Origin: Tenacibaculum sp. AHE14PA
GTDB taxonomy: Bacteria; Bacteroidota; Bacteroidia; Flavobacteriales; Flavobacteriaceae
Length of the DNA: 64,000 nt
Assembly (NCBI RefSeq): GCF_019278465.1
Contig: NZ_CP058983.1
Location: 2,727,501 to 2,791,500 of the forward strand
Direction: 5' to 3'
Shown in pieces: positions 17,078-26,056 of the stretch (the first letter of the stretch is position 1; the number at the start of each line of letters is the position of its first letter). The notes under the pieces are model-generated. The model searched no databases. It worked only from the letters and a program-made list of their open reading frames with translations, and was not told the DNA's origin. Made by a program: the position numbers and the translations under genes.

Positions 17078-17584
17078 TTAAGTTAGCTTTTTTCTAAATA
17101 TAAAGCGACCTAAAAAATACAATACTAACGTAAACACACTCGAATATATTGTGTTTAGAAGTACTTCTGATAAATTGTAAAAACTAAAGTTAACTAAACT
17201 AAATAAAATGAAGTGGTGAATTAGTGTTAAAATTACGGTATAATTAAAAACTTTATCAAATGTTTCGAGCCTTAAACTGAATAATAAATAATCAGGTTCG
17301 TGCTTTTTAAAGATTGTTTTGATAAAAAAAAGCCTTATATAAGCGATACATAAAATAGAAAAACCATGTATTCCGCCTGAGTTAGAAAAAGCATCAACAG
17401 ATAATCCTAATATAAAGGCTAAAGTTAAAAAAGGAAATCTATTAGAGTTTAAAGGGTATAAAAAAACAAAGACAATGTACAAGTACGGATTTACATACCC
17501 CAAAAATAAAACATTGTTTAGCACAAGTACTTGTAATAATAAAAGGAAAAAAAATAAAAATATGATATAAATCGTTCTATTCAT
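17078..17584 (-). CDS. mreD: rod-shape-determining protein MreD
   Basis: About 168 residues with five or six membrane helices. The LFLGYVNPYLYIVFVFLYPL and GLSVDAFSNSGGIHGF blocks are typical of Bacteroidetes MreD, which belongs to the Mre elongation complex. A TTG two codons earlier is open; ATG 17584 overlaps the mreC stop by 8 nt and is preferred. It lies between mreC and mrdA. Confidence 0.9.
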   Translation of the reverse strand: MNRTIYIIFLFFFLLLLQVLVLNNVLFLGYVNPYLYIVFVFLYPLNSNRFPFLTLAFILGLSVDAFSNSGGIHGFSILCIAYIRLFFIKTIFKKHEPDYLLFSLRLETFDKVFNYTVILTLIHHFILFSLVNFSFYNLSEVLLNTIYSSVFTLVLYFLGRFIFRKKLT

Positions 17585-18383
17585 CTTCAATTCTTTTAAT
17601 TTCTTCTTTGTTAAGACTGGTAATAATATAAATATGCCCTAAGTTAGCCATGTCGTTAAATAACTTCACATCAATAGTGTTTGAAGCAGAAAGGTTTTCA
17701 GGAACTTCACTAATAGTACCAACAGGAATTCCTTTAGGAAAAATAGTAGATTTACCACCTGTAATAATGGTATCACCTATTTTAAAAACTGCCTGGCGTG
17801 GTATATCTGTTATCTGAACACTGTTGTAATCTAGTCCGTCCCACTTTAGTGTACCATAATAATTGTTGTTCTTAAACCCAACATTAATTCTACTATTAGA
17901 ATTTAAAATAGACTGTACTCTTGCGAATTTAGCGCTTGTATTATCTGTAATGCCAATAATTCCCTTACTATTTATAACAGCCATCTCAGCATTAACACCA
18001 TGTGCAGAACCTCTGTTTATAGTGATAAAGTTATTTGGTTTACTGTAGGAGTTATTTGTGATTTTTCCGTTAATGTATAAGAAGTTTTGGTCACTATCAA
18101 TCGTTTTGCTAATAGTATCAGTAATTATAGAAAGTTGATCCAATTTATTTTTAAGACGCGTATTTTCTTCGGATAATTCTTTGTTTCTGCTTTTTAAGCT
18201 AAGGTATTCGGATAATTCTGATGATTTTTGATAAACACCACCAGTTATAAAATTAGTAGAACTAATAAATTTACTTTTATGAAAAGAATGGTTGTTAATG
18301 ATTAATGCAACAGCAATAATTTCTAGAAATAGAAAAAACAAGAAGTTTTTATACCTCTGAAAGAAATAGATAAGCTGTTGCAT
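17577..18383 (-). CDS. mreC: rod-shape-determining protein MreC
   Basis: A 268-residue protein with one N-terminal membrane helix (residues about 13-30), a periplasmic coiled coil (about 55-95, SRNKELSEENTRLKNKLDQL) and a beta-rich domain (NRGSAHGV, INSKGIIGIT, TIITGGKSTIFPKGIPVGTI) of the MreC fold. It links MreB to PBP2 and RodA. It starts 20 nt after the mreB stop and overlaps mreD. Confidence 0.95.
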   Translation of the reverse strand: MQQLIYFFQRYKNFLFFLFLEIIAVALIINNHSFHKSKFISSTNFITGGVYQKSSELSEYLSLKSRNKELSEENTRLKNKLDQLSIITDTISKTIDSDQNFLYINGKITNNSYSKPNNFITINRGSAHGVNAEMAVINSKGIIGITDNTSAKFARVQSILNSNSRINVGFKNNNYYGTLKWDGLDYNSVQITDIPRQAVFKIGDTIITGGKSTIFPKGIPVGTISEVPENLSASNTIDVKLFNDMANLGHIYIITSLNKEEIKRIEDE

Positions 18384-18403
18384 ATATAATAATCATTCAA
18401 TAT

Positions 18404-19432
18404 TTATTTGATCAATACAGACTTGTATTTTTCAAGGTTTTTTAAAGCAATACCAGTTCCTCTTACTACGGCACGAAGTGGATCTTCGGCAATGTATACG
18501 GGTAAATCTGTTTTTCTAGATAAGCGTTTATCTAATCCTCTAAGCATAGAACCACCACCAGCTAAATAAATACCAGTGTTATAAATATCAGCAGCTAATT
18601 CGGGCGGAGTTTTAGATAATGTTTCCATAACAGCATCTTCAATACGTAATATCGATTTGTCTAATGCTTTTGCAATTTCTCTATAAGATACTTGCACTTG
18701 TTTAGGTTTACCACTTAATAAATCACGTCCTTGTACCATCATATCTTCTGGAGGATTGTCAAGGTCTTCAGTCGCAGAGCCAATTTGTAACTTTATTTTC
18801 TCGGCAGTAGTTTCACCAACGTGTAAATTGTGTTGTGTACGCATGTAATACATAATGTCACTCGTAAATAAATCACCAGCAACTTTTACTGATTGATCAC
18901 ATACAATACCAGCTAAGGCAATTACCGCAATCTCAGTAGTACCACCACCTATATCTATAATCATGTTTCCTTTCGGCTCCATAATATCGATACCAACACC
19001 AATTGCAGCAGCCATTGGTTCGAAAATTAAATATATCTCTTTCGCATTCATATGGCGACCAGAGTCTATAACTGCTCGTTTTTCAACCTCTGTAATTCCT
19101 GAAGGAATACAAATAACCATTCGTAATGAAGGAGGAAAAAACTTCTTTTTGATAGCCGGGATTTGCTTTACAAATTCTTTAATCATCTCTTCAGATGCTT
19201 GAAAATCAGCAATCACTCCGTCTTTTAAAGGGCGTATAGTCTTTATGTTCTCGTGAGTTTTTCCTTGCATTCTGCTTGCTTCATGACCCGTGGCAATAAT
19301 TTTACCAGTCAATCGGTTACGTGCAACGATGGACGGATTGTCGATAACAACTTTACCATTGTGAATGATAAGCGTGTTTGCAGTACCTAAATCGACTGCA
19401 ATATCTTCTGTCATAAAATCGAAAAATCCCAT
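18404..19432 (-). CDS. mreB: rod-shape-determining actin homologue MreB
   Basis: A 342-residue cytoplasmic actin-like ATPase that forms membrane-bound filaments guiding elongation. Nucleotide-binding motifs are clear: DLGTANTLI (phosphate 1), DIGGGTTEIAVIALAGIV (phosphate 2) and LAGGGSMLRGLDKRL (adenosine). Length and start (MGFFDFMTEDIAVDLGTAN) are typical. It follows purH by 82 nt and is the first gene of the shape set. Confidence 0.98.
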   Translation of the reverse strand: MGFFDFMTEDIAVDLGTANTLIIHNGKVVIDNPSIVARNRLTGKIIATGHEASRMQGKTHENIKTIRPLKDGVIADFQASEEMIKEFVKQIPAIKKKFFPPSLRMVICIPSGITEVEKRAVIDSGRHMNAKEIYLIFEPMAAAIGVGIDIMEPKGNMIIDIGGGTTEIAVIALAGIVCDQSVKVAGDLFTSDIMYYMRTQHNLHVGETTAEKIKLQIGSATEDLDNPPEDMMVQGRDLLSGKPKQVQVSYREIAKALDKSILRIEDAVMETLSKTPPELAADIYNTGIYLAGGGSMLRGLDKRLSRKTDLPVYIAEDPLRAVVRGTGIALKNLEKYKSVLIK

Positions 19433-19514
19433 ATAAACTCCTTTGTTTTACCTGTTTCTAATGTATTCTCACAAATCTAATAAAAATCTGCGGGTATTTT
19501 ACACTCAATGTTAC

Positions 19515-21041
19515 TTAATGTTTAAAATGTCTTGTACCTGTAAAAACCATAGAAACATTGTTGTTATTACAGTAATCTATACTTAATTGATCTTTAATAG
19601 AACCACCTGGTTGAATTACACTTTGTATTCCTGCGTTATTTGCAATCTCTACACAATCAGGAAAAGGAAAAAAGGCATCACTTGCCATAACCGCTCCTTT
19701 TAAATCAAAATTAAAACTAGTTGCTTTGTCAATTGCTTGTTTTAAAGCATCAACTCTACTCGTTTGTCCTGTTCCGCCAGCAAGTAGTTGTTTGTTTTTT
19801 ACTAAAATAATTGTATTCGATTTTGTGTTTTTACACAGCTTTGACGCAAATAGCAAATCATCTAACTCACTTTCTGATGGTTTCGTATTTGTAGGATATG
19901 ATAAATCTTCTAATTTATCAGTAATGTTATCTTTATCTTGTATTAAAACTCCGTTTAACGCAGTTCTAACAGTTTGGGTAGGTAATGTTACTGCTTTCTG
20001 AATTAATAAAACCCTGTTTTTCTTACCTTTTAAAATTTCTAAAGCATCGGAGTCATAAGAAGGAGCAATTACTACCTCGCAAAATAGTTTATGAATTTCT
20101 TCGGCGGTAACTTTATTTATTTTAGTATTTGATATTAAAACACCTCCAAAAGCAGAAGTAGGATCACCTGCCAAGGCATCTACATAAGCTTGGTGAATTG
20201 TTTTTCTTTGTGCGAAACCACATGCGTTATTGTGTTTTAAAATAGCGAAAGTTGGTGCTTCACCCGAAAACTCGTTCATTAAGTTAACTGCAGCATCAAC
20301 ATCTAAAAGATTGTTGTAGCTTAATTCTTTACCATGTAATTTATCGAACATAGCTTCTAAATCACCAAAGAAGTATCCTTTTTGATGTGGGTTTTCACCA
20401 TATCTTAAGGTTTTAGAATTGGTTTCGCTTGCTTTGTATACAACTTCATCTTCATTAAAATAATTAAAGATAGCCGTATCGTAGTGAGAAGAAATATTAA
20501 AAGCTTTAGCAGCTAATTTTTTTCTATCGCTAATTGATGTATTTCCGTTACTCTCTGTAATAAGGTTTAAAAAATCGCTGTATTGCTCCATTGAAGAAAC
20601 AAGCACAGTGTCTTTAAAGTTTTTTGCAGCTGCACGGATTAATGAAATACCTCCGATATCAATTTTCTCAATAATATCTTGTTCTGGAGCACCAGAAGCT
20701 ACTGTTTTTTCAAAAGGATATAAATCTACAATTACTAAATCTAATTGAGGAATATTATACTCTTGCATTTCAGCAACATCTCCTTTATGGTCTTGACGGT
20801 TTAAAATACCTCCAAATACTTTAGGGTGTAATGTTTTTACGCGACCTCCTAAAATTGAAGGATAAGAAGTTACTTCTTCTACAGGTACTACGTTAATTCC
20901 TAAATCTTTTATAAATTTCTCAGTTCCTCCGGTAGAGTATATAGTAACACCTAAGTCATTAAGTTTTTTTACTATAGGGGCTAATCCGTCTTTATGAAAT
21001 ACCGAAATTAGGGCAGATTTAATAGTTTTTGTATTGTTCAT
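19515..21041 (-). CDS. purH: bifunctional AICAR transformylase/IMP cyclohydrolase
   Basis: A 508-residue cytosolic enzyme for the last two steps of IMP synthesis. The N-terminal MGS-like cyclohydrolase domain (IYSTGGTEKFIKDLGI, GGRVKTLHPKVFGGIL) precedes the transformylase domain (LSYNNLLDVDAAVNLM, ILKHNNACGFA with the catalytic Lys-His, and PGGSIKDQ near the end). It has its own promoter and precedes mreB, as in other flavobacteria. Confidence 0.98.
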   Translation of the reverse strand: MNNTKTIKSALISVFHKDGLAPIVKKLNDLGVTIYSTGGTEKFIKDLGINVVPVEEVTSYPSILGGRVKTLHPKVFGGILNRQDHKGDVAEMQEYNIPQLDLVIVDLYPFEKTVASGAPEQDIIEKIDIGGISLIRAAAKNFKDTVLVSSMEQYSDFLNLITESNGNTSISDRKKLAAKAFNISSHYDTAIFNYFNEDEVVYKASETNSKTLRYGENPHQKGYFFGDLEAMFDKLHGKELSYNNLLDVDAAVNLMNEFSGEAPTFAILKHNNACGFAQRKTIHQAYVDALAGDPTSAFGGVLISNTKINKVTAEEIHKLFCEVVIAPSYDSDALEILKGKKNRVLLIQKAVTLPTQTVRTALNGVLIQDKDNITDKLEDLSYPTNTKPSESELDDLLFASKLCKNTKSNTIILVKNKQLLAGGTGQTSRVDALKQAIDKATSFNFDLKGAVMASDAFFPFPDCVEIANNAGIQSVIQPGGSIKDQLSIDYCNNNNVSMVFTGTRHFKH

Positions 21042-21063
21042 TGTTGTTGTGTTGTTAAGTGAA

Positions 21064-21094
21064 CAAAGCTACTAAAACAGTAAAGGTTATACAA
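21064..21094 (-). promoter_or_regulatory. promoter of purH (and perhaps the Mre operon)
   Basis: On the minus strand TTG (21092-21094) and TAGCTTTG (21064-21071) are 20 nt apart. Transcription would begin about 20 nt before the purH ATG. Confidence 0.75.
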
Positions 21095-21120
21095 TAATTA
21101 TTTTTGCTTATTGTAAAACG

Positions 21121-21161
21121 AAAACACCACCAAATCTCTAAGAGATTTGGTGGTGTTTTTT
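21121..21161. terminator. terminator between the 41-aa gene and purH
   Basis: A hairpin of at least 15 bp (AACACCACCAAATCTC against its complement, loop TAA) with T runs on both strands. It separates the leftward transcript of 21179-21836 from the purH promoter. Confidence 0.85.
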
Positions 21162-21178
21162 GCAAAAAAACAAAAGTA

Positions 21179-21304
21179 TTATTCAGCGTTTTCTAAGAAA
21201 TCGTGAAACCATACTGTAATTTTTTCGAAAAAAGATTGTCGTGTTTTTGTACGAGCATTAGGATTGCCTAACGCAGCATAAGAGGGATATTCTTTGGTAC
21301 TCAT
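21179..21304 (-). CDS. small protein of unknown function (41 aa)
   Basis: A short leftward frame starts with ATG (21302-21304) and reads MSTKEYPSYAALGNPNARTK, then a region of Arg, Phe and Trp (SFFEKITVWFHDFLENAE). It is placed between the methionine sulfoxide reductase gene and a strong terminator, with coding-like composition and no signal peptide. The C-terminal half could form an amphipathic helix. I do not recognise a family. It could be chance, but its position just before a dedicated terminator favours a real gene. Confidence 0.6.
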   Translation of the reverse strand: MSTKEYPSYAALGNPNARTKTRQSFFEKITVWFHDFLENAE

Positions 21305-21383
21305 AATTTAGGGGATTATGTGGGGTTAATAAGAATGCAAACTTAAGAATAAAAAACCTAATAATCAAACGTTTACGTTAAAT

Positions 21384-21836
21384 TTATATAAAAGAAGCTA
21401 CTTTTTTACAAACATATTCTAATAATTCTTCGTCATTTGGCGTAAAAGGGTTAATAGTGTGAGAGTCAATGTCTATCTGACCAATGTTCTCGTTATTAAC
21501 AAAAATAGGGATTACAATTTCAGATTTTACTTTCCAACCACAAGAAATATAATTATCTTGTTCTTTGGTGTCTTGTACTACAAAATTTTCATTACTAACC
21601 GCAACTTGTCCGCAAATACCTTTACCAAAAGGTATAATCGTATGTTCTGTAGGTTCGCCATTAAATTCAGCTAATTTTAATTCCTCTTTATCTCCATTTC
21701 TAAAGTAAAAACCTACCCAATCGTAATATGAAACTTCAGCAGCTAAGTAATCGCAAATTTGCTGTAACTTCTCTCCTTTAATAGCATTGCTTTCAGTTAT
21801 CTGATCTATATTATTTTTTAATTCTTGTAAATTCAT
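21384..21836 (-). CDS. GAF-domain free methionine-(R)-sulfoxide reductase
   Basis: A 150-residue single GAF domain of the fRMsr type, which reduces free methionine-R-sulfoxide in the cytosol. Typical blocks are YYDWVGFYF, IPFGKGICGQVA (a Cys of the catalytic set), NYISCGWKVKSEIVIPI (second Cys) and GQIDIDSHTINPF. The length is normal. A TATTTTTG box on the minus strand (21884-21891) with a possible TTG 23 nt upstream gives a promoter that diverges from the next gene. Confidence 0.88.
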   Translation of the reverse strand: MNLQELKNNIDQITESNAIKGEKLQQICDYLAAEVSYYDWVGFYFRNGDKEELKLAEFNGEPTEHTIIPFGKGICGQVAVSNENFVVQDTKEQDNYISCGWKVKSEIVIPIFVNNENIGQIDIDSHTINPFTPNDEELLEYVCKKVASFI

Positions 21837-21932
21837 TATTGATACGTTTTTTAGTCTTATTCGTAATTCGAGCTAATAACTTACAAAAATAGTTTTAACA
21901 ATTGTTTTAAAAAACAAATTTTTAATTTTTCG

Positions 21933-21940
21933 TATCTTTG
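21933..21940 (+). promoter_or_regulatory. -7 box directly before the HYC_CC_PP gene
   Basis: TATCTTTG matches TAnnTTTG and ends 6 nt before the ATG at 21947, so the mRNA would have almost no leader. No TTG lies at the usual distance upstream. Confidence 0.55.
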
Positions 21941-21946
21941 CATTCA

Positions 21947-22354
21947 ATGAAACAAGTAATTACTAAAATATCAACCATAACATTAGCCTTATTAGTGTTG
22001 TTTTCTACCTTTTCTTTTACGGTAGCTAAACATTATTGTGGTGATTTTTTAGTTGATGTTTCTTATGTAGGAGAAACTGGTAGTTGTAATGAAGGTGAAA
22101 AAGATGATTGCGCAACAGTAATTAAAAAGAAATGCTGTAAAGATGAAGTGCATCAGATAGATGGACAGGATAAAATACAAAAAGTATCTTCAAAAAAAAT
22201 AAGTTTTCAGCAAGTTAAATTATTTGTAGCTTTTTATAGCTCTTACGATTTGTTATTTGAAAATGATGAAAGTCAACCCAATTTTCATCAATATTATTCT
22301 CAACCTGATTTAGTTTATGATATTCAGGTACTTCACGAAGTATATATTATATGA
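21947..22354 (+). CDS. HYC_CC_PP-type exported protein
   Basis: About 135 residues with an N-terminal hydrophobic segment (LALLVLFSTFSFTVA) as signal or anchor. The hallmark HYCGDF follows it, and KKCCKDE is the CC motif; the usual C-terminal PP appears changed to QPD. The family sits beside TonB receptors and heavy-metal-associated proteins in Bacteroidetes, and the Cys/His set suggests metal binding; the actual role is unknown. A TTG three codons earlier is open but overlaps the promoter box, so ATG 21947 is chosen. It heads the metal island with the next two genes. Confidence 0.82.
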   Translation: MKQVITKISTITLALLVLFSTFSFTVAKHYCGDFLVDVSYVGETGSCNEGEKDDCATVIKKKCCKDEVHQIDGQDKIQKVSSKKISFQQVKLFVAFYSSYDLLFENDESQPNFHQYYSQPDLVYDIQVLHEVYII

Positions 22355-22409
22355 TTTTATAATTCTTTTAAATAAGTAAGAGTTGTAAAATTTAATATGA
22401 TATAAAATA

Positions 22410-24659
22410 ATGAAAATAAATATATTCAGTATTTTAATACTGATATCTAGTATCACCTTTGCTCAAGAGAAGTTTAAAGGTATGATTATGGATAAAAACG
22501 GACCTAAAGATAATTTAGGTGTTTACGGAGCAAGTGTGCATTGGTTGAATACTAACGTAGGCGTAACTACAAACGAAAAAGGATGGTTTACAATTCCTTA
22601 TCAACAAGAGTATAAGAAATTGGTTGTTAGTTTTGTGGGTTTTAAAACGGATACTATTACGATAAATTCCTTAAAACCAATCCATCATTTTTTAACAGAA
22701 AGCAATACTTTAAAAGAGATAACTGTTAAGTCTAAAAAAAGTGCTACTCAAAAATCATATTTGCAAGCTCAAAATGTAATGATGATTAACAGTGCGGAAT
22801 TATTAAAAGCGGCTTGTTGTAATTTGGCAGAAAGTTTTGAAACCAATCCATCAATTGATGTTAATTATTCGGATGCATTAACAGGAACAAAGCAAATTCA
22901 AATGTTAGGTTTAACGAGTCCGTATTTGTTAATTACACAAGAAAATATTCCATCTATACGAGGTGCATCACAGGCATTTGGGCTTTCTTTTACGCCAGGT
23001 ACTTGGGTAGAAAGTATCCAGATAACAAAAGGTGCGGGTAGTGTTGTAAATGGTTATGAAAGTATTTCGGGACAAATAAATGCCGAATTGGTAAAGCCAT
23101 ATACGAATCATCGTTTTTTTGTAAATGCTTACGGATCAGCTGGAGGAAGAATGGAATTTAACACCCATTTTAATCAAAAAGTAAGTGATAAGTGGCAAAC
23201 AGGTTTGTATGTTCACGGGAATTACCGAGGAGAAAAATTTGATAAAAATGATGATAATTTTTTAGATAATCCGCTAGCAAAGCAAATTAATATCATGAAC
23301 CGCTGGCAGTATGTAGATGCGCAAAAAGGATGGGTGAGTTTTATTAATTTTAGATATTTAGATGATGAGAAGCAAGTAGGTGAAGTTAATTTTAATCCTG
23401 ATTTAGATAAAAGTTCTACTACTGTTTGGGGAAGTGAAATTAAAACAAAACGCTTTGATACTTCTGCTAAATTGGGCTATGTTTTTCCTGATTTACCTTT
23501 TCAAAGTATGGGTGTACAGGCTGCTTATAGTAATCATAAACAAGATTCGTATTTTGGATTAAATGATTATAATATTCAACATCAAAGTTTTTACAGTAGT
23601 TTTGTTTTCAATTCAATTATAGGAGATACTAGAAGTAAGTTTAAAACAGGACTTAGTTTTACGTATGATAAGTATGACGAGTTTGTAAACGTTACCACGG
23701 CAAGTAATTATGATCGTAAAGAAAACTCTGTAGGTGCCTTTTTCGAATATGCTTATGATAATGCTGATGATATAAGTATTACTGCGGGATTAAGAATTGA
23801 TACACATAATATATTAGGAATCTTTGTAACGCCTCGTTTACATATTCGTTATGTACCTTGGGAACAAGGAGTATTTAGAACATCGATAGGAAAAGGAAGA
23901 AGAAGTGCAAATATTTTTGCTGAAAATCAACAATTTTTTGCGTCTTCAAGACAAGTTAATATTGATGATGTAGGAGGTAAGGTTTATGGTTTAAGTCCGG
24001 AAATAGCTTGGAATTACGGAATATCATTTTTACAAGGTTACAAATTGTTTAGTAAAAAGGGAGATATTACTTTTGATTTTTACAGAACAGATTTCGAAAA
24101 TCAAGTTGTGGTAGATTGGGAAAATCCGCAGGAAATATCTTTTTATAATTTAGACGGAAAAAGTGTTGCTAATAGTTTTCAGTTAGAAGTAAATCAAAAT
24201 ATAGCACCATATTTTAATACTCGTTTTTCATATAAATACTACGATGTAAATACGGATTATAAATCAGGGAATTTAGATAAAGCATTACAGGCAAAACATC
24301 GATTTTTTGCAAATGTTTCTTATGAGACAGAGAAAAAGGAAAATGATGCGCATTGGAAATTTGATGTTACTTATAATTGGATAGGGAAGCAACGTTTACC
24401 AAACACGCAGTCAAATCCAGTTCAATACAGATTACCAGAATTTTCAAAAAGTTATAATTTGTTAAACACTCAGGTAACAAAAGTGTTTTCTAAAAAGTTT
24501 GAATTATATGCGGGAGCAGAAAATTTAACAAACTACAAACAAAAAAATCCGATATTGGGAAGCGATAATCCTTTTGGTTCAAGTTTTGATACCACAATTA
24601 TATATGCGCCCGTATTTGGAAGTAATTATTACGCAGGTTTAAGATTTAAAATAGATTAA
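22410..24659 (+). CDS. TonB-dependent outer-membrane receptor, probably for metal
   Basis: 749 residues. After a signal peptide comes a carboxypeptidase-regulatory-like beta domain (about 20-95, NLGVYGASVHWLNTNVGVTT, then VVSFVGFKTDTI). The plug domain follows (about 120-230: LPS-like PSIRGASQAFG, VESIQITKGAGSVVNGYESISGQIN), then a 22-strand-type barrel ending in YYAGLRFKID. An unusual Cys pair lies in the plug (KAACCNLAES). TonB receptors import bulky or metal ligands across the outer membrane. The neighbours point to copper or another heavy metal, by inference. The next gene begins 1 nt after the stop. Confidence 0.92.
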   Translation: MKINIFSILILISSITFAQEKFKGMIMDKNGPKDNLGVYGASVHWLNTNVGVTTNEKGWFTIPYQQEYKKLVVSFVGFKTDTITINSLKPIHHFLTESNTLKEITVKSKKSATQKSYLQAQNVMMINSAELLKAACCNLAESFETNPSIDVNYSDALTGTKQIQMLGLTSPYLLITQENIPSIRGASQAFGLSFTPGTWVESIQITKGAGSVVNGYESISGQINAELVKPYTNHRFFVNAYGSAGGRMEFNTHFNQKVSDKWQTGLYVHGNYRGEKFDKNDDNFLDNPLAKQINIMNRWQYVDAQKGWVSFINFRYLDDEKQVGEVNFNPDLDKSSTTVWGSEIKTKRFDTSAKLGYVFPDLPFQSMGVQAAYSNHKQDSYFGLNDYNIQHQSFYSSFVFNSIIGDTRSKFKTGLSFTYDKYDEFVNVTTASNYDRKENSVGAFFEYAYDNADDISITAGLRIDTHNILGIFVTPRLHIRYVPWEQGVFRTSIGKGRRSANIFAENQQFFASSRQVNIDDVGGKVYGLSPEIAWNYGISFLQGYKLFSKKGDITFDFYRTDFENQVVVDWENPQEISFYNLDGKSVANSFQLEVNQNIAPYFNTRFSYKYYDVNTDYKSGNLDKALQAKHRFFANVSYETEKKENDAHWKFDVTYNWIGKQRLPNTQSNPVQYRLPEFSKSYNLLNTQVTKVFSKKFELYAGAENLTNYKQKNPILGSDNPFGSSFDTTIIYAPVFGSNYYAGLRFKID

Positions 24660-24660
24660 G

Positions 24661-25032
24661 ATGAAAAAAATAGTATTAGTAATAACAGTTTTGTTGATGA
24701 GTATATCTTTATCAGCACAAGAAAAGAAGAAAAATGCCAAAGTATCTATTGATGTGGATGGTGTTTGTATGATGTGTAAAGGGCGTATTGAAAAGGCAGC
24801 TTTAAATACTAAAGGTGTAAAATATGCGCAGTGGAATGTACAAACACATGAGCTAAAATTAATTATTGATGAACGTAAGACGGATGTTAAAACGATTCAG
24901 CAAAATGTAGCAAATGTTGGTCATGATACGAAAGCAGTAAAAGCAACAAAGGAAGCTTACGATGGCTTACACGGTTGTTGTAAGTATCGAAGTGAAGAAA
25001 TACAAGACGATCATAAAAACGAAAAGAAGTAA
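24661..25032 (+). CDS. exported heavy-metal-associated (HMA) domain protein
   Basis: 123 residues: a signal peptide (cleavage near SLSAQ) and one HMA ferredoxin-like domain with the metal site CMMCKGRIEKAA (CxxC, about residues 38-41) and a second Cys pair near the C terminus (GCCKYR). Such proteins bind Cu(I) or similar soft metals. It probably passes metal to or from the adjacent TonB receptor in the periplasm. It is the last gene of the island before a terminator. Confidence 0.9.
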   Translation: MKKIVLVITVLLMSISLSAQEKKKNAKVSIDVDGVCMMCKGRIEKAALNTKGVKYAQWNVQTHELKLIIDERKTDVKTIQQNVANVGHDTKAVKATKEAYDGLHGCCKYRSEEIQDDHKNEKK

Positions 25033-25074
25033 ATAAAAAAAATCCCGAGTTTTAAACTCGGGATTTTTTTATTT
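25031..25074. terminator. bidirectional terminator between the metal island and rluB
   Basis: AATCCCGAGTTT/AAACTCGGGATT with long A and T flanks; it serves both convergent genes and reaches the rluB stop. Confidence 0.9.
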
Positions 25075-26011
25075 ATAACATTTTTAATGAATTAACTTCT
25101 AATTCGGTTAACTCACGCCATCTACCACGAGGTAAATTACGTTTAGTCATACCTGCAAAAACAACACGATCTAGTTTTGTTACCGCATATCCGAAGTTTT
25201 CAAATATTTTACGAACAATTCTGTTTCTTCCAGAATGTATTTCAATACCAACTTCTGTTTTTCTTTCACCTTCTACATAAGAAACGGCATCAATAAAAAC
25301 TTTTTTACCTTCAATAATAACATCACCACGTAATTTATCTAAATCAGATATTGATAATTTTTTATCTAAAGAAGCATGATATAGTTTACGTACATCATGT
25401 TTTGGGTGTGTTAATTTCTTAGCTAGCTCACCATCGTTTGTGAATAATAACAAACCAGTAGTATTTCTGTCTAATCTTCCAACAGGATAAATACGTTCTT
25501 TGGTTGCATTGGCTACAATTTCCATTACTGTTTTACGACCACGGTCATCCTCCATGGTAGTAATATAGTTTTTTGGCTTGTTTAATAATATATAACGTTT
25601 TTGTTCTATAGAAATTAATGTTCCGTCGAAACGAACTTCATCAGTAGGTTGTACTTTGTAGCCCATTTGAGTCATTAATTTACCATTAACAGCAACACTA
25701 CCATGTTCTATATAAGTATCAGCTTCTCTTCGTGAACACACTCCAGAATTAGAAATGTATTTGTTTAAACGAATCCCTGTGCTTTCATCAGAGCTAGTTT
25801 GCTTTGGTTTATTAGCAGCTGATTTTTTAAGGTCTCTATTAAATTGTTTTTTGTTGTCAGAAGAGCTAGTTGCAAATCTTGGTTTTTCAGATGATTTTCT
25901 AACAGGTCTGTCGGTTCTGTCAGATCTATTATCAGATCTAAATGATTTTTTTTCACGAGGATTGCTGTTTCTATCAGCCTGTCGTCCTCTCGACGAGTTT
26001 TTTGAATTCAT
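25073..26011 (-). CDS. rRNA pseudouridine synthase, RsuA/RluB family
   Basis: 312 residues. The first 75 are a disordered, Lys/Arg/Ser-rich extension. An S4 RNA-binding domain follows (about 78-125, RLNKYISNSGVCSRREADTYI), then the catalytic domain with GRLDRNTTGLLLFTNDGELA (catalytic Asp in GRLD) and IHSGRNRIVRKIFENFGY. It converts a uridine of 23S or 16S rRNA to pseudouridine; the RluB-like site is inferred. The basic tail is common in Bacteroidetes members. Confidence 0.93.
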   Translation of the reverse strand: MNSKNSSRGRQADRNSNPREKKSFRSDNRSDRTDRPVRKSSEKPRFATSSSDNKKQFNRDLKKSAANKPKQTSSDESTGIRLNKYISNSGVCSRREADTYIEHGSVAVNGKLMTQMGYKVQPTDEVRFDGTLISIEQKRYILLNKPKNYITTMEDDRGRKTVMEIVANATKERIYPVGRLDRNTTGLLLFTNDGELAKKLTHPKHDVRKLYHASLDKKLSISDLDKLRGDVIIEGKKVFIDAVSYVEGERKTEVGIEIHSGRNRIVRKIFENFGYAVTKLDRVVFAGMTKRNLPRGRWRELTELEVNSLKML

Positions 26012-26056
26012 AATTAAATTTTAAAAGGGTGCAAATGTACGGTAATTATTTGATTT

